Shown piece after piece: positions 8,967-17,499 of a DNA stretch of 64,000 nucleotides (positions are counted from its first letter, which is position 1; each line of letters begins with the position of its first letter). A program made the translations under genes and the position numbers. The stretch is from Candidatus Zixiibacteriota bacterium (GTDB taxonomy: Bacteria > Zixibacteria > MSB-5A5 > WJJR01): NCBI GenBank assembly GCA_036397555.1, contig DASWIS010000015.1, forward strand, positions 33,208 to 97,207. The letters are read 5' to 3'. A model generated the notes under the pieces. It saw only the letters and a list, made by a program, of their open reading frames with translations. It did no database searches and had not been told where the DNA came from.

Positions 8967-9941
8967 CTACGACAAACCCTCCCGCGCCATCCAGGTATCG
9001 CTCAGAAACTTCGATAAATAGCGCATGCCGCTGTCCGGGAGTATGGTCACCACCCGCAACGGCTCAGACTGCGCCTCCAGCCACTTGCACATTCCGGCGA
9101 CTGCGTAGCCGGATGACCCCCCGACGATCATGCCCTCCTCACGGACAATCCGTCTGGCCATGCTAAACCCCTCTTTATCAGTAACTTGCACAACCTCGTC
9201 GACAACACTGAAATCCATCGCCTTCGTCGGGGTATCAGTGCCGATACCTTCGACCTTATACCGCCCCGGCTCTCCTATGATGTTGTCATGGAATATGTTA
9301 TGGAAAATCGACCCGACCGGATCCACCGCGATGACCTTTATCGACGGATGCATCGTCTTCAGAAATCGGCCAACTCCCGAAAGAGTGCCCCCTGTCCCGA
9401 TCCCAGCCACCAAGACGTCAATCTCCCCATCCGTCTGCTCCCAGATCTCAGGCCCGGTTGTCTCCGCGTGGCAGTCGATATTCCACGGGTTGTGATATTG
9501 ATCGATCAAGTATGCCCCCTTCGCTTTAGCGAGACGGCGGGCTGTCGAGTAGTACGAATCCGGGTGGGCGGCTGGCACATCCGTCGGGCACACAACCACT
9601 TCGGCGCCGACTGCACGAATCAGATCGATCTTCTCCGTGGACGTCTTGTCCGGGACCGTAAACAGCGAGCGATACCCCTTGACCGCGGCGACCATGGCGA
9701 CGGCAACCGCCGTGTTGCCGGAGGAATTGTCGATCAACAGCTCGCCCGGCTTAATCAACCCCTCTCGCTCGGCGCGTTCAATGATGTACAGCGCCATGCG
9801 GTCCTTGATCGAGCCGGACGGGTTCAGGTACTCGAGTTTTGCCAATACTTCGTGCGGCAATTCCGTCGTGACATGACGTAACGGAACCAGAGGCGTGTGG
9901 CCGATGCAGGAGAGCAAGTCGTTTCGATGAGTACGATTCAT
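8967..9941 (-). CDS. PLP-dependent cysteine synthase / cystathionine beta-synthase family protein
   Basis: 324 residues, fold type II PLP enzyme acting on serine or acetylserine with a sulfur nucleophile. The PLP lysine is K46 in 'NPSGSIKDR'. The substrate loop reads 'IDNSSGNTAVAVA', the phosphate-binding glycine loop 'GIGTGGTLSGVG', and the C-terminal serine loop 'VGGSSGYAV'. The C-terminal 'LPDSGMRYLSKFLSDTWM' is characteristic of cystathionine beta-synthases rather than CysK/CysM. The protein ends after the catalytic domain and lacks the regulatory CBS-pair domain. It lies 88 bases downstream of the aldehyde dehydrogenase on the same strand and could be the last gene of that unit. Exact sulfur or nitrogen donor cannot be told from sequence. 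Confidence 0.88.
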   Translation of the reverse strand: MNRTHRNDLLSCIGHTPLVPLRHVTTELPHEVLAKLEYLNPSGSIKDRMALYIIERAEREGLIKPGELLIDNSSGNTAVAVAMVAAVKGYRSLFTVPDKTSTEKIDLIRAVGAEVVVCPTDVPAAHPDSYYSTARRLAKAKGAYLIDQYHNPWNIDCHAETTGPEIWEQTDGEIDVLVAGIGTGGTLSGVGRFLKTMHPSIKVIAVDPVGSIFHNIFHDNIIGEPGRYKVEGIGTDTPTKAMDFSVVDEVVQVTDKEGFSMARRIVREEGMIVGGSSGYAVAGMCKWLEAQSEPLRVVTILPDSGMRYLSKFLSDTWMAREGLS

Positions 9942-10029
9942 CAGCCGTCTCCGCTAATAGATTATACGCCAACCGGTTCCGCCGGAACCCGTGGACCACG
10001 AAGCATGTATCCGCATGTCAATTAAAGCT

Positions 10030-11490
10030 TTAGATGATACGGAAGTAGTCCACGAGCGTGCAGCGGCGAGGCCGGGTAAAGGTCGATGCCCTAGTGATTC
10101 CTTCTCCGGTCGTGCCCGCGATCGACATGCTGGCGAATCCTTCACCGCCCAACCCCAGTCCGGCGAGATTCGGACCATTCTTGACGAAGATGTTACCGTT
10201 ACAACGCTGCGCCATCGCCGATAGGTTTGCGACATTGGTCGAGTGCATGACGAAGGTGTGCTGATAGTCATGCTCCGCAACGACCGCGTGCTCTATCGCC
10301 TCCTCGAATGTCCGGCAACGGACGATGGGGATGACTGGCATCAACTGCTCGGCCATCACCAGTGGGTGATCCCAATTGACCTCAATGATCGCGAGTTTGG
10401 CATCAATGGGCGGTTTCAAGTCGATCTCGCGGCAGATCTGATCTAAGTCTCTGCCCACCATATCCTTATTCGGCCGTACATGTCGATGCCCGCGCCCAAT
10501 TTTGTCCTCTTCAATGACCAATCGCGTCAGACGGTCGGCATCGTTGCCGGTCACTTCAAACGCGCCGTTCGCGATCATCTCACGCTTCAGTGCATTGGCG
10601 ACCTTGTCGACGACAAAGACTTCCTTTTCATCGGTACACAAGATGTTGTTGTCGAAGCTCGCCCCACGGACAATGTCACGCCCTGCCTGCGCGATGTCCG
10701 CTGTCTCATCGACCACTACCGGGGGGTTGCCGGGTCCCGCGCAGATCGCGCGATTGCCCGAGGTCATCGCCAACTTGACAACCACGCTGCCGCCCGTCAC
10801 GAGAATCAGATTGATTCCCCTGTGTTTCATCAGCTTGACAGCGGATTCCTGCGTTGGCTCGGCGACAATCGTGACGGCATTCTCCGGGCCCCCCGCATCG
10901 ACAATCGCCTGGTTCAGTGCCACCGCGACCGCAGTACAGACATGCTTGGCCGCCGGATGCGGATTGAAGACACAGGTATTGCCTGAAGAAACGAGCGAGA
11001 TCGCATTGTTGACCACGGTGGCAGGCGGATTTGTCGACGGCGTAATGACCCCGACCACCCCGAATGGCGCCGGCTCGACCAGAGTGATCCCATGATCACC
11101 GGTGAACGTCTGCGGTGAGAGGTCTTCAGGGCCCGGGGTCTTGCGCGCCGACAGCAGGATTTTGTCGAGCTTATCTCCGGGTCGTCCCATGCCGGTCTCT
11201 TCGACCGCCATTTTGCCCCACAACTCAGCATTCGCCTCGGAGACACGTCGCATCCGGTCTACCAGGGCAAACCGTTTGGCCAGCCCGAGATCCAGCAACT
11301 GTTTTTGGGCGATTCGCGCCGCATCGATCGCCTGATCACAATCCACAAATACCGCTCGACCGGGCAAAGAGGCGCCGCTCTCGCGTTGCCGAGGAGGGAT
11401 AGGCGAGTGCGACAGACCGCGCCCGGCATGCTTCAGGTCGGCGATGACCTTTGCCGCCAGATCGGAAACTTCGCTATCCGTGAGAGACAA
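10030..11490 (-). CDS. CoA-acylating aldehyde dehydrogenase, microcompartment-type (EutE/PduP-like)
   Basis: 486 residues. It oxidises an aldehyde to acyl-CoA with NAD+. The catalytic cysteine is C285 in 'FDNNILCTDEKE', and other family blocks are 'FGVVGVITPSTNP', 'NPHPAAKHV' and 'GPGNPPVVVDE'. The first ~22 residues (SLTDSEVSDLAAKVIADLKHA) form an amphipathic helix followed by a Gly/Pro/Ser-rich linker. This is the arrangement of an encapsulation peptide that targets cargo into bacterial microcompartments. The BMC-H shell gene lies 160 bases upstream on the same strand, which supports this role. No signature enzyme (dehydratase, lyase or glycyl-radical enzyme) is present in the window, so the aldehyde source is unknown. 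Confidence 0.9.
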   Translation of the reverse strand: MSLTDSEVSDLAAKVIADLKHAGRGLSHSPIPPRQRESGASLPGRAVFVDCDQAIDAARIAQKQLLDLGLAKRFALVDRMRRVSEANAELWGKMAVEETGMGRPGDKLDKILLSARKTPGPEDLSPQTFTGDHGITLVEPAPFGVVGVITPSTNPPATVVNNAISLVSSGNTCVFNPHPAAKHVCTAVAVALNQAIVDAGGPENAVTIVAEPTQESAVKLMKHRGINLILVTGGSVVVKLAMTSGNRAICAGPGNPPVVVDETADIAQAGRDIVRGASFDNNILCTDEKEVFVVDKVANALKREMIANGAFEVTGNDADRLTRLVIEEDKIGRGHRHVRPNKDMVGRDLDQICREIDLKPPIDAKLAIIEVNWDHPLVMAEQLMPVIPIVRCRTFEEAIEHAVVAEHDYQHTFVMHSTNVANLSAMAQRCNGNIFVKNGPNLAGLGLGGEGFASMSIAGTTGEGITRASTFTRPRRCTLVDYFRII

Positions 11491-11555
11491 ATCCTATCTC
11501 TTTGTATCACTGCGGCTTAACTTCGAAAAAGACGCTCTGGAAGGAAACAAGCGAC

Positions 11556-11630
11556 TGCCATGCTTCCCGCTCGACCCTCCCGGGCGCAAAGCATGGCAGA
11601 ATCATCACCACGCCTCGGGCATTCCCGAGG
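11556..11630. terminator. Two hairpins between the BMC-H and aldehyde dehydrogenase genes
   Basis: A 10-bp dyad (TGCCATGCTT with its complement, 11556-11598) and a 7-bp dyad (CCTCGGG-catt-CCCGAGG, 11613-11630) occupy the 160-base spacer. On the minus strand they follow the BMC-H stop. They may attenuate or process the transcript so that shell protein is made in excess over enzyme. No long T run is present, so strong termination is uncertain. Confidence 0.45.
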
Positions 11631-11650
11631 TGGGTCCAGTCGACTACGGT

Positions 11651-11935
11651 TTAAGTTCCGTCGGGCAGCTTCGTCGGGAAGATATCGTGGACGTTGGTGT
11701 GGGGACGCGGGATCACGTGTACCGTCACCAACTCACCGACTCTCTGCGCTGCGGCAGCTCCGGCATCGGTCGCGGCCTTGCAGGCCGCCACATCGCCGCG
11801 AACCAACGCAGTGACATATCCGCCGCCGATCTTCTCGTACCCGACCAGAGTGACTTTTGCTGCTTTGACCATGGCATCGGCGGCCTCAATGAGCGCCACC
11901 AAGCCCTTGGTTTCGATCATTCCCAGTGCTTCCAT
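11651..11935 (-). CDS. Bacterial microcompartment hexameric shell protein (BMC-H)
   Basis: 94 residues, a single BMC domain of the usual PduA/EutM/CcmK size. Diagnostic stretches are the N-terminal '[21 protein letters not shown]', '[20 protein letters not shown]' (central strand and pore region), '[19 protein letters not shown]' and '[14 protein letters not shown]'. BMC-H hexamers tile the facets of protein-shelled organelles and let small substrates through a central pore. The C-terminal tail '[14 protein letters not shown]' is of normal length. A TTGACA/TACCAT promoter lies 60 bases upstream. It is the only shell gene here; pentamer (BMC-P) and trimer (BMC-T) genes are absent from the window. 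Confidence 0.95.
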   Translation of the reverse strand: MEALGMIETKGLVALIEAADAMVKAAKVTLVGYEKIGGGYVTALVRGDVAACKAATDAGAAAAQRVGELVTVHVIPRPHTNVHDIFPTKLPDGT

Positions 11936-12001
11936 AAGTTGGTCCCCGGTCGCCAGTTATAGGGACGTCGACACGACCCCCCGTCCGACCGAAGTTGGAG
12001 C

Positions 12002-12030
12002 ATGGTAGACCCCCCTTGTGACACTGTCAA
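12002..12030 (-). promoter_or_regulatory. Sigma70-type promoter for the BMC-H gene
   Basis: On the minus strand TTGACA (12030-12025, perfect -35) and TACCAT (12007-12002, 4/6 -10) are separated by 17 bases. Transcription would begin near 11995, giving a ~60-base leader before the ATG at 11935. Confidence 0.6.
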
Positions 12031-12211
12031 CGAAAAAAGAAGACCGAAGTCAAATTCGCACAACTCTGATTCTTTGCCCTTGGGGCGAGCGATGCCTTGC
12101 AGTGGCACGTCGTGCGCGAACGATAGGACCGGGCCGTCGTAGAGCTGTCGCCAATCCCGGACTCCGAGCCGAGTGCGGCTCTGTCATCTCGTGTTCAGCG
12201 CGACTCAGTGT

Positions 12212-12240
12212 TTGTCGGGGCCGGATTCCACTGCTATAAT
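12212..12240 (+). promoter_or_regulatory. Sigma70-type promoter for purD
   Basis: TTGTCG (12212-12217) and a perfect TATAAT (12235-12240) with 17-base spacing. The purD ATG follows 28 bases after the -10, giving a leader of about 20 bases. Together with the opposing BMC-H promoter it makes 11936-12267 a divergent promoter region; nothing else is seen in that gap. Confidence 0.7.
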
Positions 12241-12267
12241 GCGCGTTCGGATCGGCGGTAAACAGCT

Positions 12268-13590
12268 ATGCGCAAGATTCGGGTACTGATCATCGGGGGT
12301 GGCGGGCGTGAACATGCGCTGTGCTGGGCGGTCGCCCAGTCCCGGCAGGTCGAGCAAGTGTTCTGCGCTCCGGGGAACGCCGGCATCCGTGACGTGGCGC
12401 AGATCATCGACATCAGCGCGACCGATATTCCCTCGCTGATCTCATTGGCCGAACGCGAGACAATCGACCTGACCATCGTTGGCCCCGAAGCGCCATTGGC
12501 CGCAGGGATTGTCGATGACTTCCGACGTCACGGCCTGCGCATCTTCGGTCCCACTATGGCGGCGGCGCGCCTGGAGAGCTCAAAGGTATTCGCCAAGGAG
12601 TTCATGCGCCGCCATTTCATCCCGACAGCACCGTTCCAGGTCTTCGACAATCCCGATGAGGCGTTGAAGTTCATCGCAGCAGCCGAGCGATCGCTGGTGG
12701 TGAAGGCCGACGGCCTGGCGGCCGGCAAGGGTGTCTTCGTCTGCAGAGACTCAGGCGAAGCCCGCGCCGCCGTCGAAACGATCATGGTCAAACGTGCATT
12801 CGGCGATGCCGGTAATCGCATTGTCATCGAGCGCGTCCTCGATGGCGAAGAGATGAGTGTGATGGCAATAACCGATGGCGAGCGCCTGGAACTGCTCGTC
12901 CCCGCGCGTGACTATAAACGCCTCTACGACGGCGACCGCGGTCCCAACACGGGGGGCATGGGAAGCTATGCGCCATCACGTCCGCTCGATGATGAGCTGC
13001 TGGCCGAGGTGAAGGAGACGATTCTGGAGCCGACGCTGGCTGCATTGAAGGCCGAAGGTTTCCCGTATTCCGGCGTTCTCTATGCCGGGTTGATGGTCTC
13101 CGAGGCCGGTCCCCGCGTGCTCGAGTTCAACTGCCGCTTCGGCGATCCGGAAGCGCAGGCCGTGCTGCCCTTATTGAAAACCGATATCGTCGATGTGATC
13201 GGCGCGGCGATGGCGGGACGATTGGACGCCGAACCGCTGGCGTGGCGCGATGAGTATTGCGTCTGCGTTGTTCTGGCGGCACGCGGCTATCCGGGGGCGC
13301 CTGACAAGGGGGTGCCGATCGAGGGAAAGGTATCGACACAAAACGGCGGCAGTTCATTCTGCTTTCATGCCGGCACAGTGCGCGACGCCAACGGGATGCT
13401 CGTCACGGACGGCGGTCGCCTCCTGGGGATGGTTGCGCGCTCCGACACGCACGAAGCGGCCGTTGCCGCTGCTTATGCGGCATTGGAGGGTGTGCGGGTC
13501 AAAGGCGGGCACTTCCGCACGGACATCGGTGTCCGTTCCGGCACGTTCGCGGCACGCCGTCGTCCGGACGCGCGTCGGCGTCGGCGGTGA
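12268..13590 (+). CDS. purD: Phosphoribosylamine--glycine ligase (GARS)
   Basis: 440 residues. It catalyses ATP-dependent joining of phosphoribosylamine and glycine, the second step of purine synthesis. The N-terminal nucleotide-binding loop is 'VLIIGGGGREHALCWA', with 'CAPGNAGI' nearby. The ATP-grasp core shows 'LVVKADGLAAGKGV', 'EEMSVMAITDG' and 'DYKRLYDGDRGPNTGGMGS', plus the metal-binding 'EFNCRFGDPEAQAVLPLL'. The C-terminal preATP-like domain carries 'VLAARGYPG' and 'FHAGT'. Length is normal apart from a very basic Arg-rich tail of about ten residues. purE follows after 16 bases. Confidence 0.96.
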   Translation: MRKIRVLIIGGGGREHALCWAVAQSRQVEQVFCAPGNAGIRDVAQIIDISATDIPSLISLAERETIDLTIVGPEAPLAAGIVDDFRRHGLRIFGPTMAAARLESSKVFAKEFMRRHFIPTAPFQVFDNPDEALKFIAAAERSLVVKADGLAAGKGVFVCRDSGEARAAVETIMVKRAFGDAGNRIVIERVLDGEEMSVMAITDGERLELLVPARDYKRLYDGDRGPNTGGMGSYAPSRPLDDELLAEVKETILEPTLAALKAEGFPYSGVLYAGLMVSEAGPRVLEFNCRFGDPEAQAVLPLLKTDIVDVIGAAMAGRLDAEPLAWRDEYCVCVVLAARGYPGAPDKGVPIEGKVSTQNGGSSFCFHAGTVRDANGMLVTDGGRLLGMVARSDTHEAAVAAAYAALEGVRVKGGHFRTDIGVRSGTFAARRRPDARRRRR

Positions 13591-13606
13591 ATGACTGGAT
13601 CGACGG

Positions 13607-14071
13607 ATGGCTACGACGCCCATGACCAAGGTGTTGATTCTACTGGGATCCGAATCGGATCGTCCGGTCATGGAGAAAACCGTGGCGACGCTGCAGGAGT
13701 TCGAGGTTCCCTGCCGTCTCGAAGTCGCCTCGGCGCACCGTCATCCGGAACGCGTGCGGCAGTTGGTTTCCGACGGGAATCGTGACGGGGTCGCCGTTTT
13801 CATCTGCGGCGCGGGCATGGCGGCGCATCTGGCGGGTATGGTTGCCGCGCACACGGTGCGTCCGGTGATCGGCGTGCCGTTGGAGGGCTCCGCCCTGCAC
13901 GGATGGGACTCGTTGTTATCGACCGCGCAGATGCCGCGCGGCGTGCCGGTGGCCACTGTCGCCATCGGCAGCCACGGGGCGGTCAATGCGGCGCTGTTGG
14001 CTGTGCAAATTCTCGCGTTATCCGACGCGCGGCTTGCGGAGATGCTCCAGAAGCGCCGCGATCAGGGTTGA
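13607..14071 (+). CDS. purE: N5-carboxyaminoimidazole ribonucleotide mutase
   Basis: 154 residues. It converts N5-CAIR to CAIR in purine synthesis. Motifs: '[11 protein letters not shown]', the substrate loop 'SAHRHPERV' (His-Arg-His rather than the more common SAHRTP), '[18 protein letters not shown]', '[17 protein letters not shown]' and '[14 protein letters not shown]'. It starts with MATTPMTK at 13607; a second in-frame ATG at 13622 would remove five residues. It is cotranscribed with purD. The 'AGMAAH' form makes assignment to PurE class I or II uncertain by eye. Confidence 0.93.
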   Translation: MATTPMTKVLILLGSESDRPVMEKTVATLQEFEVPCRLEVASAHRHPERVRQLVSDGNRDGVAVFICGAGMAAHLAGMVAAHTVRPVIGVPLEGSALHGWDSLLSTAQMPRGVPVATVAIGSHGAVNAALLAVQILALSDARLAEMLQKRRDQG

Positions 14072-14186
14072 TCTTCCGGAAAAACCGGGAAATTCGATCG
14101 GGACACCAGGCAGCATCAGGAATGTATAAGGTAGTAGTCGACGTCAATGGGCTGTGATGACAGTCCGTACTCCAGGAGGCCAGAGA

Positions 14187-14984
14187 ATGCGCTACAGTCG
14201 TGCGCGTGCACACGGTTGGGTCGGTATCGGCATCATGACGGCGTTGGCCGTGGCGGTGTCCGTGGCCGGCGTTTCGGCCGACATCAGCGACGATGCCAAA
14301 CGGAAATTCAACAGCGGCGTCGAACACGAGAGCGCCGGACACACCGATTCGGCCATCGCCGCCTACGAGGGCGCGGTCACGCTGGCGCCGGAATACCTTG
14401 ATGCGCACATCAATGTCGGCGCGCTCTACTATGAGAAGGGCGAGCTGCCCAAGGCGGCCGAACACCTTCAGAAGGCGATTGCCATCGACTCGACCAGTGC
14501 CAGCGCCTACAAGAATCTGGCCCTGGTGCGCCAGAAGGCCAGCGACCACACAGCGGCCATCGCCACCTTCAGCCAATACCTATCACGCGAAGCCGGTGAT
14601 GCCAAGGGCTGGGCTTCGCTGGGGCAGAGCCAGTTGGAGTTGCGCGACAGCAGCGCCGCGCTGGCGTCGTATGAAAAGTCGCTGACGCTCGATCCCTCGG
14701 ACTATCGCACCGCATTTAACATTGGAAACATTCATCAAAACCGTGGTGAGTTTCACAAGGCCATCGCCGCCTATGACAAGGCCATCGCGAAGAATTCGAA
14801 ATATGTGCCCGCCTATTTCAACCGGGCGGTGTCCTCGCAGCAGTTGGACATGGCCGGATGCGTCAAGCACTACGAATCGTTCATCGCCGTGGCCGGATCG
14901 TCCAAAGAGTGGACGTCGAAAGTCACCCAGGCGAAGGACATCGTCAAGCAGATCAAAGATTGGCTCGATGCACAAGGCGAGTAG
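14187..14984 (+). CDS. Exported TPR-repeat protein
   Basis: 265 residues. The ATG at 14187 is preceded by a perfect AGGAGG seven bases upstream, so the in-frame ATG at 14154 was not used. A signal peptide or N-terminal anchor covers residues ~10-32 (GWVGIGIMTALAVAVSVAG). Five to six tetratricopeptide repeats follow: 'SAIAAYEGAVTLAPEYLDAH', 'KAAEHLQKAIAIDSTSASAY', 'SSAALASYEKSLTLDPSDYR' and 'KAIAAYDKAIAKNSKYVPAY'. TPRs mediate protein-protein contacts; a periplasmic scaffold role is likely but no partner is evident. It follows purE by 115 bases and ends 24 bases before a hairpin terminator. Confidence 0.85.
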   Translation: MRYSRARAHGWVGIGIMTALAVAVSVAGVSADISDDAKRKFNSGVEHESAGHTDSAIAAYEGAVTLAPEYLDAHINVGALYYEKGELPKAAEHLQKAIAIDSTSASAYKNLALVRQKASDHTAAIATFSQYLSREAGDAKGWASLGQSQLELRDSSAALASYEKSLTLDPSDYRTAFNIGNIHQNRGEFHKAIAAYDKAIAKNSKYVPAYFNRAVSSQQLDMAGCVKHYESFIAVAGSSKEWTSKVTQAKDIVKQIKDWLDAQGE

Positions 14985-15008
14985 CGCGCGCCACTGACCG
15001 ACGTTTCG

Positions 15009-15039
15009 ATGCCCCGTGTCCGGCATGGACACGGGGCAT
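15009..15039 (+). terminator. Hairpin terminator after the TPR gene
   Basis: A perfect 13-bp stem (ATGCCCCGTGTCC and its complement) with a 5-base loop, followed by CATTGTGATGT. Strong hairpin but a weak T tract. Confidence 0.6.
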
Positions 15040-15143
15040 CATTGTGATGTCATCCCGCTGACAAATTCGTGTTGCACCAAATCCCGGCCGATGACAGAAT
15101 AGAGCCATCGCACAGAATCGGAATCGGAGTGGACACGATCGAA

Positions 15144-16079
15144 ATGCCCGGCGATCCAAACCGAAGCTGCCTGCGGCGGGGGCTGTTCAGCAACATCCTG
15201 CTGGTGGCCATCAAGCTGACGGCGGGCATCGTCGGGTCGTCCCAGGCGCTACTCGCCGATGGCATCAACTCGCTTTTGGACGTCGTCGCCGGCGGCGCCT
15301 CGCTGTTCGGGTATCGCGTGTCGCTGCGCCCGCCCGATCGCAATCACCACTTTGGGCATCATCGCGCCGAGTCGATTGCGGCATTGGTGGTGGGGATGGC
15401 GATTCTGGCGACCGGCGGGATCATCATCCGCGACGCGGTCGCGACTTTGATCCGAGGGACCGACCATGTCCCGACGCTGTGGACCGTACCGGTGGCAGCG
15501 GCCGTCGCCTTGCTCAAGGTGGGGCTGGCGGCGCAGGCGCGACGTGTGGCAAAGTCGACCGGGAGCCCCTCGGTGAGCGCTCTGGCCGCCGACCACGGCG
15601 CCGACGTCTGGGCGAGCACCGGGGCCCTGATCGGTGTTTCCGCCGCGCGCCTGGGGTGGCCGTTTATGGACCCGCTGGCGGCGTTCTGGGTGGCGGGGGT
15701 CATCCTGATGCATGCGCTGCGCGTGCTGCGTCAGAACATGTTTGCCCTCTCCGGCGCCGCACCGCCTGAGCCGTTGACTCAATCGATCATCGATTCACTG
15801 CATTCCGTCCCCGGCGTCCTCGGTTTGCACCGGCTGAAGGTGCAGACCAGCGGCATTCGGCTGCTGGTGGACACCGAGATCCTCGTCAGCGGCGAGTTAT
15901 CGGTCGATCAGGCGCATGCGATTGCCACGCAGGCAAAGGATGCGGTCAAAGGGAATCACCCCAGCGTGCTGCATGTCAGCATTCATGTGGAGCCATACTC
16001 GGCGCGGCGTGCCGCCGAGGGCGCCGACCCGTTGCGTCCGCAGGACGCCGTCACATCGAACGTGAGCGCCGCACCGTGA
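15144..16079 (+). CDS. Cation diffusion facilitator (CDF) family metal transporter
   Basis: About 311 residues from the ATG at 15144. In-frame GTGs at 15129 and 15069 would add 5 or 25 residues; the ATG places TM1 ~12 residues in, which is normal for the family. Six TM helices are expected. The TM2 metal site reads 'LADGINSLLDVV' (D...D spacing) and is followed by the family loop 'HHFGHHRAESIAAL'. The TM5 site is 'AADHGADVWAS' (HxxxD). The cytosolic C-terminal domain (from ~residue 225) has 'VPGVLGLHRLKVQTSG' and 'HPSVLHVSIHVEP'. CDF proteins export Zn2+, Fe2+, Mn2+ or Co2+ by proton antiport. The TGA overlaps the next gene's GTG by four bases, indicating coupling. Confidence 0.9.
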   Translation: MPGDPNRSCLRRGLFSNILLVAIKLTAGIVGSSQALLADGINSLLDVVAGGASLFGYRVSLRPPDRNHHFGHHRAESIAALVVGMAILATGGIIIRDAVATLIRGTDHVPTLWTVPVAAAVALLKVGLAAQARRVAKSTGSPSVSALAADHGADVWASTGALIGVSAARLGWPFMDPLAAFWVAGVILMHALRVLRQNMFALSGAAPPEPLTQSIIDSLHSVPGVLGLHRLKVQTSGIRLLVDTEILVSGELSVDQAHAIATQAKDAVKGNHPSVLHVSIHVEPYSARRAAEGADPLRPQDAVTSNVSAAP

Positions 16080-17386
16080 CGCGGCACCTGATCTTCGGAC
16101 AACGGCGCCACGGATATTTTTATCCGTTCGATTTGGTGCGACCGACGTTTCTGTTGCGAGATGGCGCCTGGAGCATCGCCGACCGATGGATCATGGCGCT
16201 GTCACCGGTGTCGGTTGCGGCGGTCGTCCCGGAACCGTTGGCCGCGGTCACGGCCGCAGAGACCGGCTGGGGCGCGCCGCCGTCGCATGTGGACGACCGC
16301 GACGATGTCTGGCTCATCGTCGGCGCGACCAACCCGTCCGACTCCGGTGTCAACATCGCAGATTCTCATAATACGCAGTTTCATTTCTCCGACTCCTGCG
16401 GCGATGTCTTCCGAATACCCGGCGCCGAATGGAATAAACGCAGCGCTGACCTGATCGACTGGATCAGGGCCACCAACGGCGATGGTTGTGCGGTTCCCGC
16501 GACGGATTCCGCCGGGGCCGATTCCTTCATCACCGCCAAGGGGATTTGGCGTCTGATCGAACGGCTTGATGCCCGTTTGCGCGCCGACTGCGAGTTGTGG
16601 CGTCACGCTCACGGGGCCACATCACAACCTGAGACACACGCGACAACCGCCGTCATCAACCGTTCCGATCTTTGGGTCGGACGCGGTGTGCGCATCGGGC
16701 CGCAGACAGTGATCGAGGCCACATCCGGCCCGATCATTCTCGACGATGGCGTCACGGTCGAACCGTTCACGCATCTCGCCGGCCCGGCGTATATCGGCAA
16801 ACACACGTCGCTGTTGGGCGGCAAGTTTTCCGGCGGTACCGCGATCGGCCCCGGCTGCAAGATCGCCGGCGAGTGGGAGCAGTCGATCGCGCAGGGGTTC
16901 TCCAACAAGGCCCATGCGGGATTCTTCGGCCACGGCATCCTCGGCGAGTGGGTCAACCTCGGCGCCATGACAACCAACAGCGATCTGAAGAACAACTACG
17001 GCAGCGTGCGCGTTGCCCAACGCGGAGAGATGGTGGACACGGGGCAGATGAAGATCGGCTCCTTTATCGGCGATCACACCAAAACCGGCATCGGCACACT
17101 GATCCCGACCGGCGCGACGATCGGTATCGGCTCCAATATCTTCAACGGCGGCCTGTGCCCCAGGGATGTGCCGTCGTTCGTCTGGTGCGGCCCCGAGGGA
17201 AATCTCGAGCACCGGCTCGACAAGATGCTCGCCACCGCGAACGCCGCGGTCGCCCGGCGTGCCCAGGTTCTCAGAGCAATCGGACGCAGCGAGGAGCTGA
17301 CGCCGGCGTCCATCGAACTCCTGCGTCGCATATTTGCCGAGACGGCCCCGGCGCGCCGCGGATTCGTATCGCCGCCCCGGAGTTGA
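16076..17386 (+). CDS. GlmU-like putative sugar nucleotidyltransferase with left-handed beta-helix
   Basis: 436 residues, starting at a GTG that overlaps the CDF stop (GTGA). Residues 1-~190 resemble the divergent nucleotidyltransferase domain of Bacteroidetes 'GlmU family' proteins ('FYPFDLVRPTFLLRDG', 'SIADRW'). They lack the canonical GxGTRMxS pyrophosphorylase loop of true GlmU. Residues ~195-390 form a left-handed beta-helix with acyltransferase-like hexapeptide repeats and the highly conserved block 'GFSNKAHAGFFGHGILGEW' followed by 'VNLGAMTTNSDLKNNYG'. It probably acts in activated amino-sugar synthesis for cell-envelope polysaccharide. The exact sugar cannot be assigned. Confidence 0.8.
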   Translation: MTRHLIFGQRRHGYFYPFDLVRPTFLLRDGAWSIADRWIMALSPVSVAAVVPEPLAAVTAAETGWGAPPSHVDDRDDVWLIVGATNPSDSGVNIADSHNTQFHFSDSCGDVFRIPGAEWNKRSADLIDWIRATNGDGCAVPATDSAGADSFITAKGIWRLIERLDARLRADCELWRHAHGATSQPETHATTAVINRSDLWVGRGVRIGPQTVIEATSGPIILDDGVTVEPFTHLAGPAYIGKHTSLLGGKFSGGTAIGPGCKIAGEWEQSIAQGFSNKAHAGFFGHGILGEWVNLGAMTTNSDLKNNYGSVRVAQRGEMVDTGQMKIGSFIGDHTKTGIGTLIPTGATIGIGSNIFNGGLCPRDVPSFVWCGPEGNLEHRLDKMLATANAAVARRAQVLRAIGRSEELTPASIELLRRIFAETAPARRGFVSPPRS

Positions 17387-17499
17387 CAACGGCCCCCGGG
17401 CCGAATGTCCAAGCCGGTTGACACGATCAGGTTTTCGGTTCATCAATACAGTCTGAGCGGGCGGCATCCGGCCCGCTGGCTCTCAGTCACGGATCCGCT

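Noticed and set aside
8967..11935. Complete ethanolamine or propanediol utilisation microcompartment locus
   Set aside because: Only one shell gene and one enzyme are present, and the neighbouring PLP enzyme is of cystathionine beta-synthase type, not a lyase or dehydratase of those pathways.
17418..17446. Sigma70 promoter for greA
   Set aside because: The -35 TTGACA is perfect but no spacing of 16-19 gives a -10 better than 3/6, so it is not listed as a feature.
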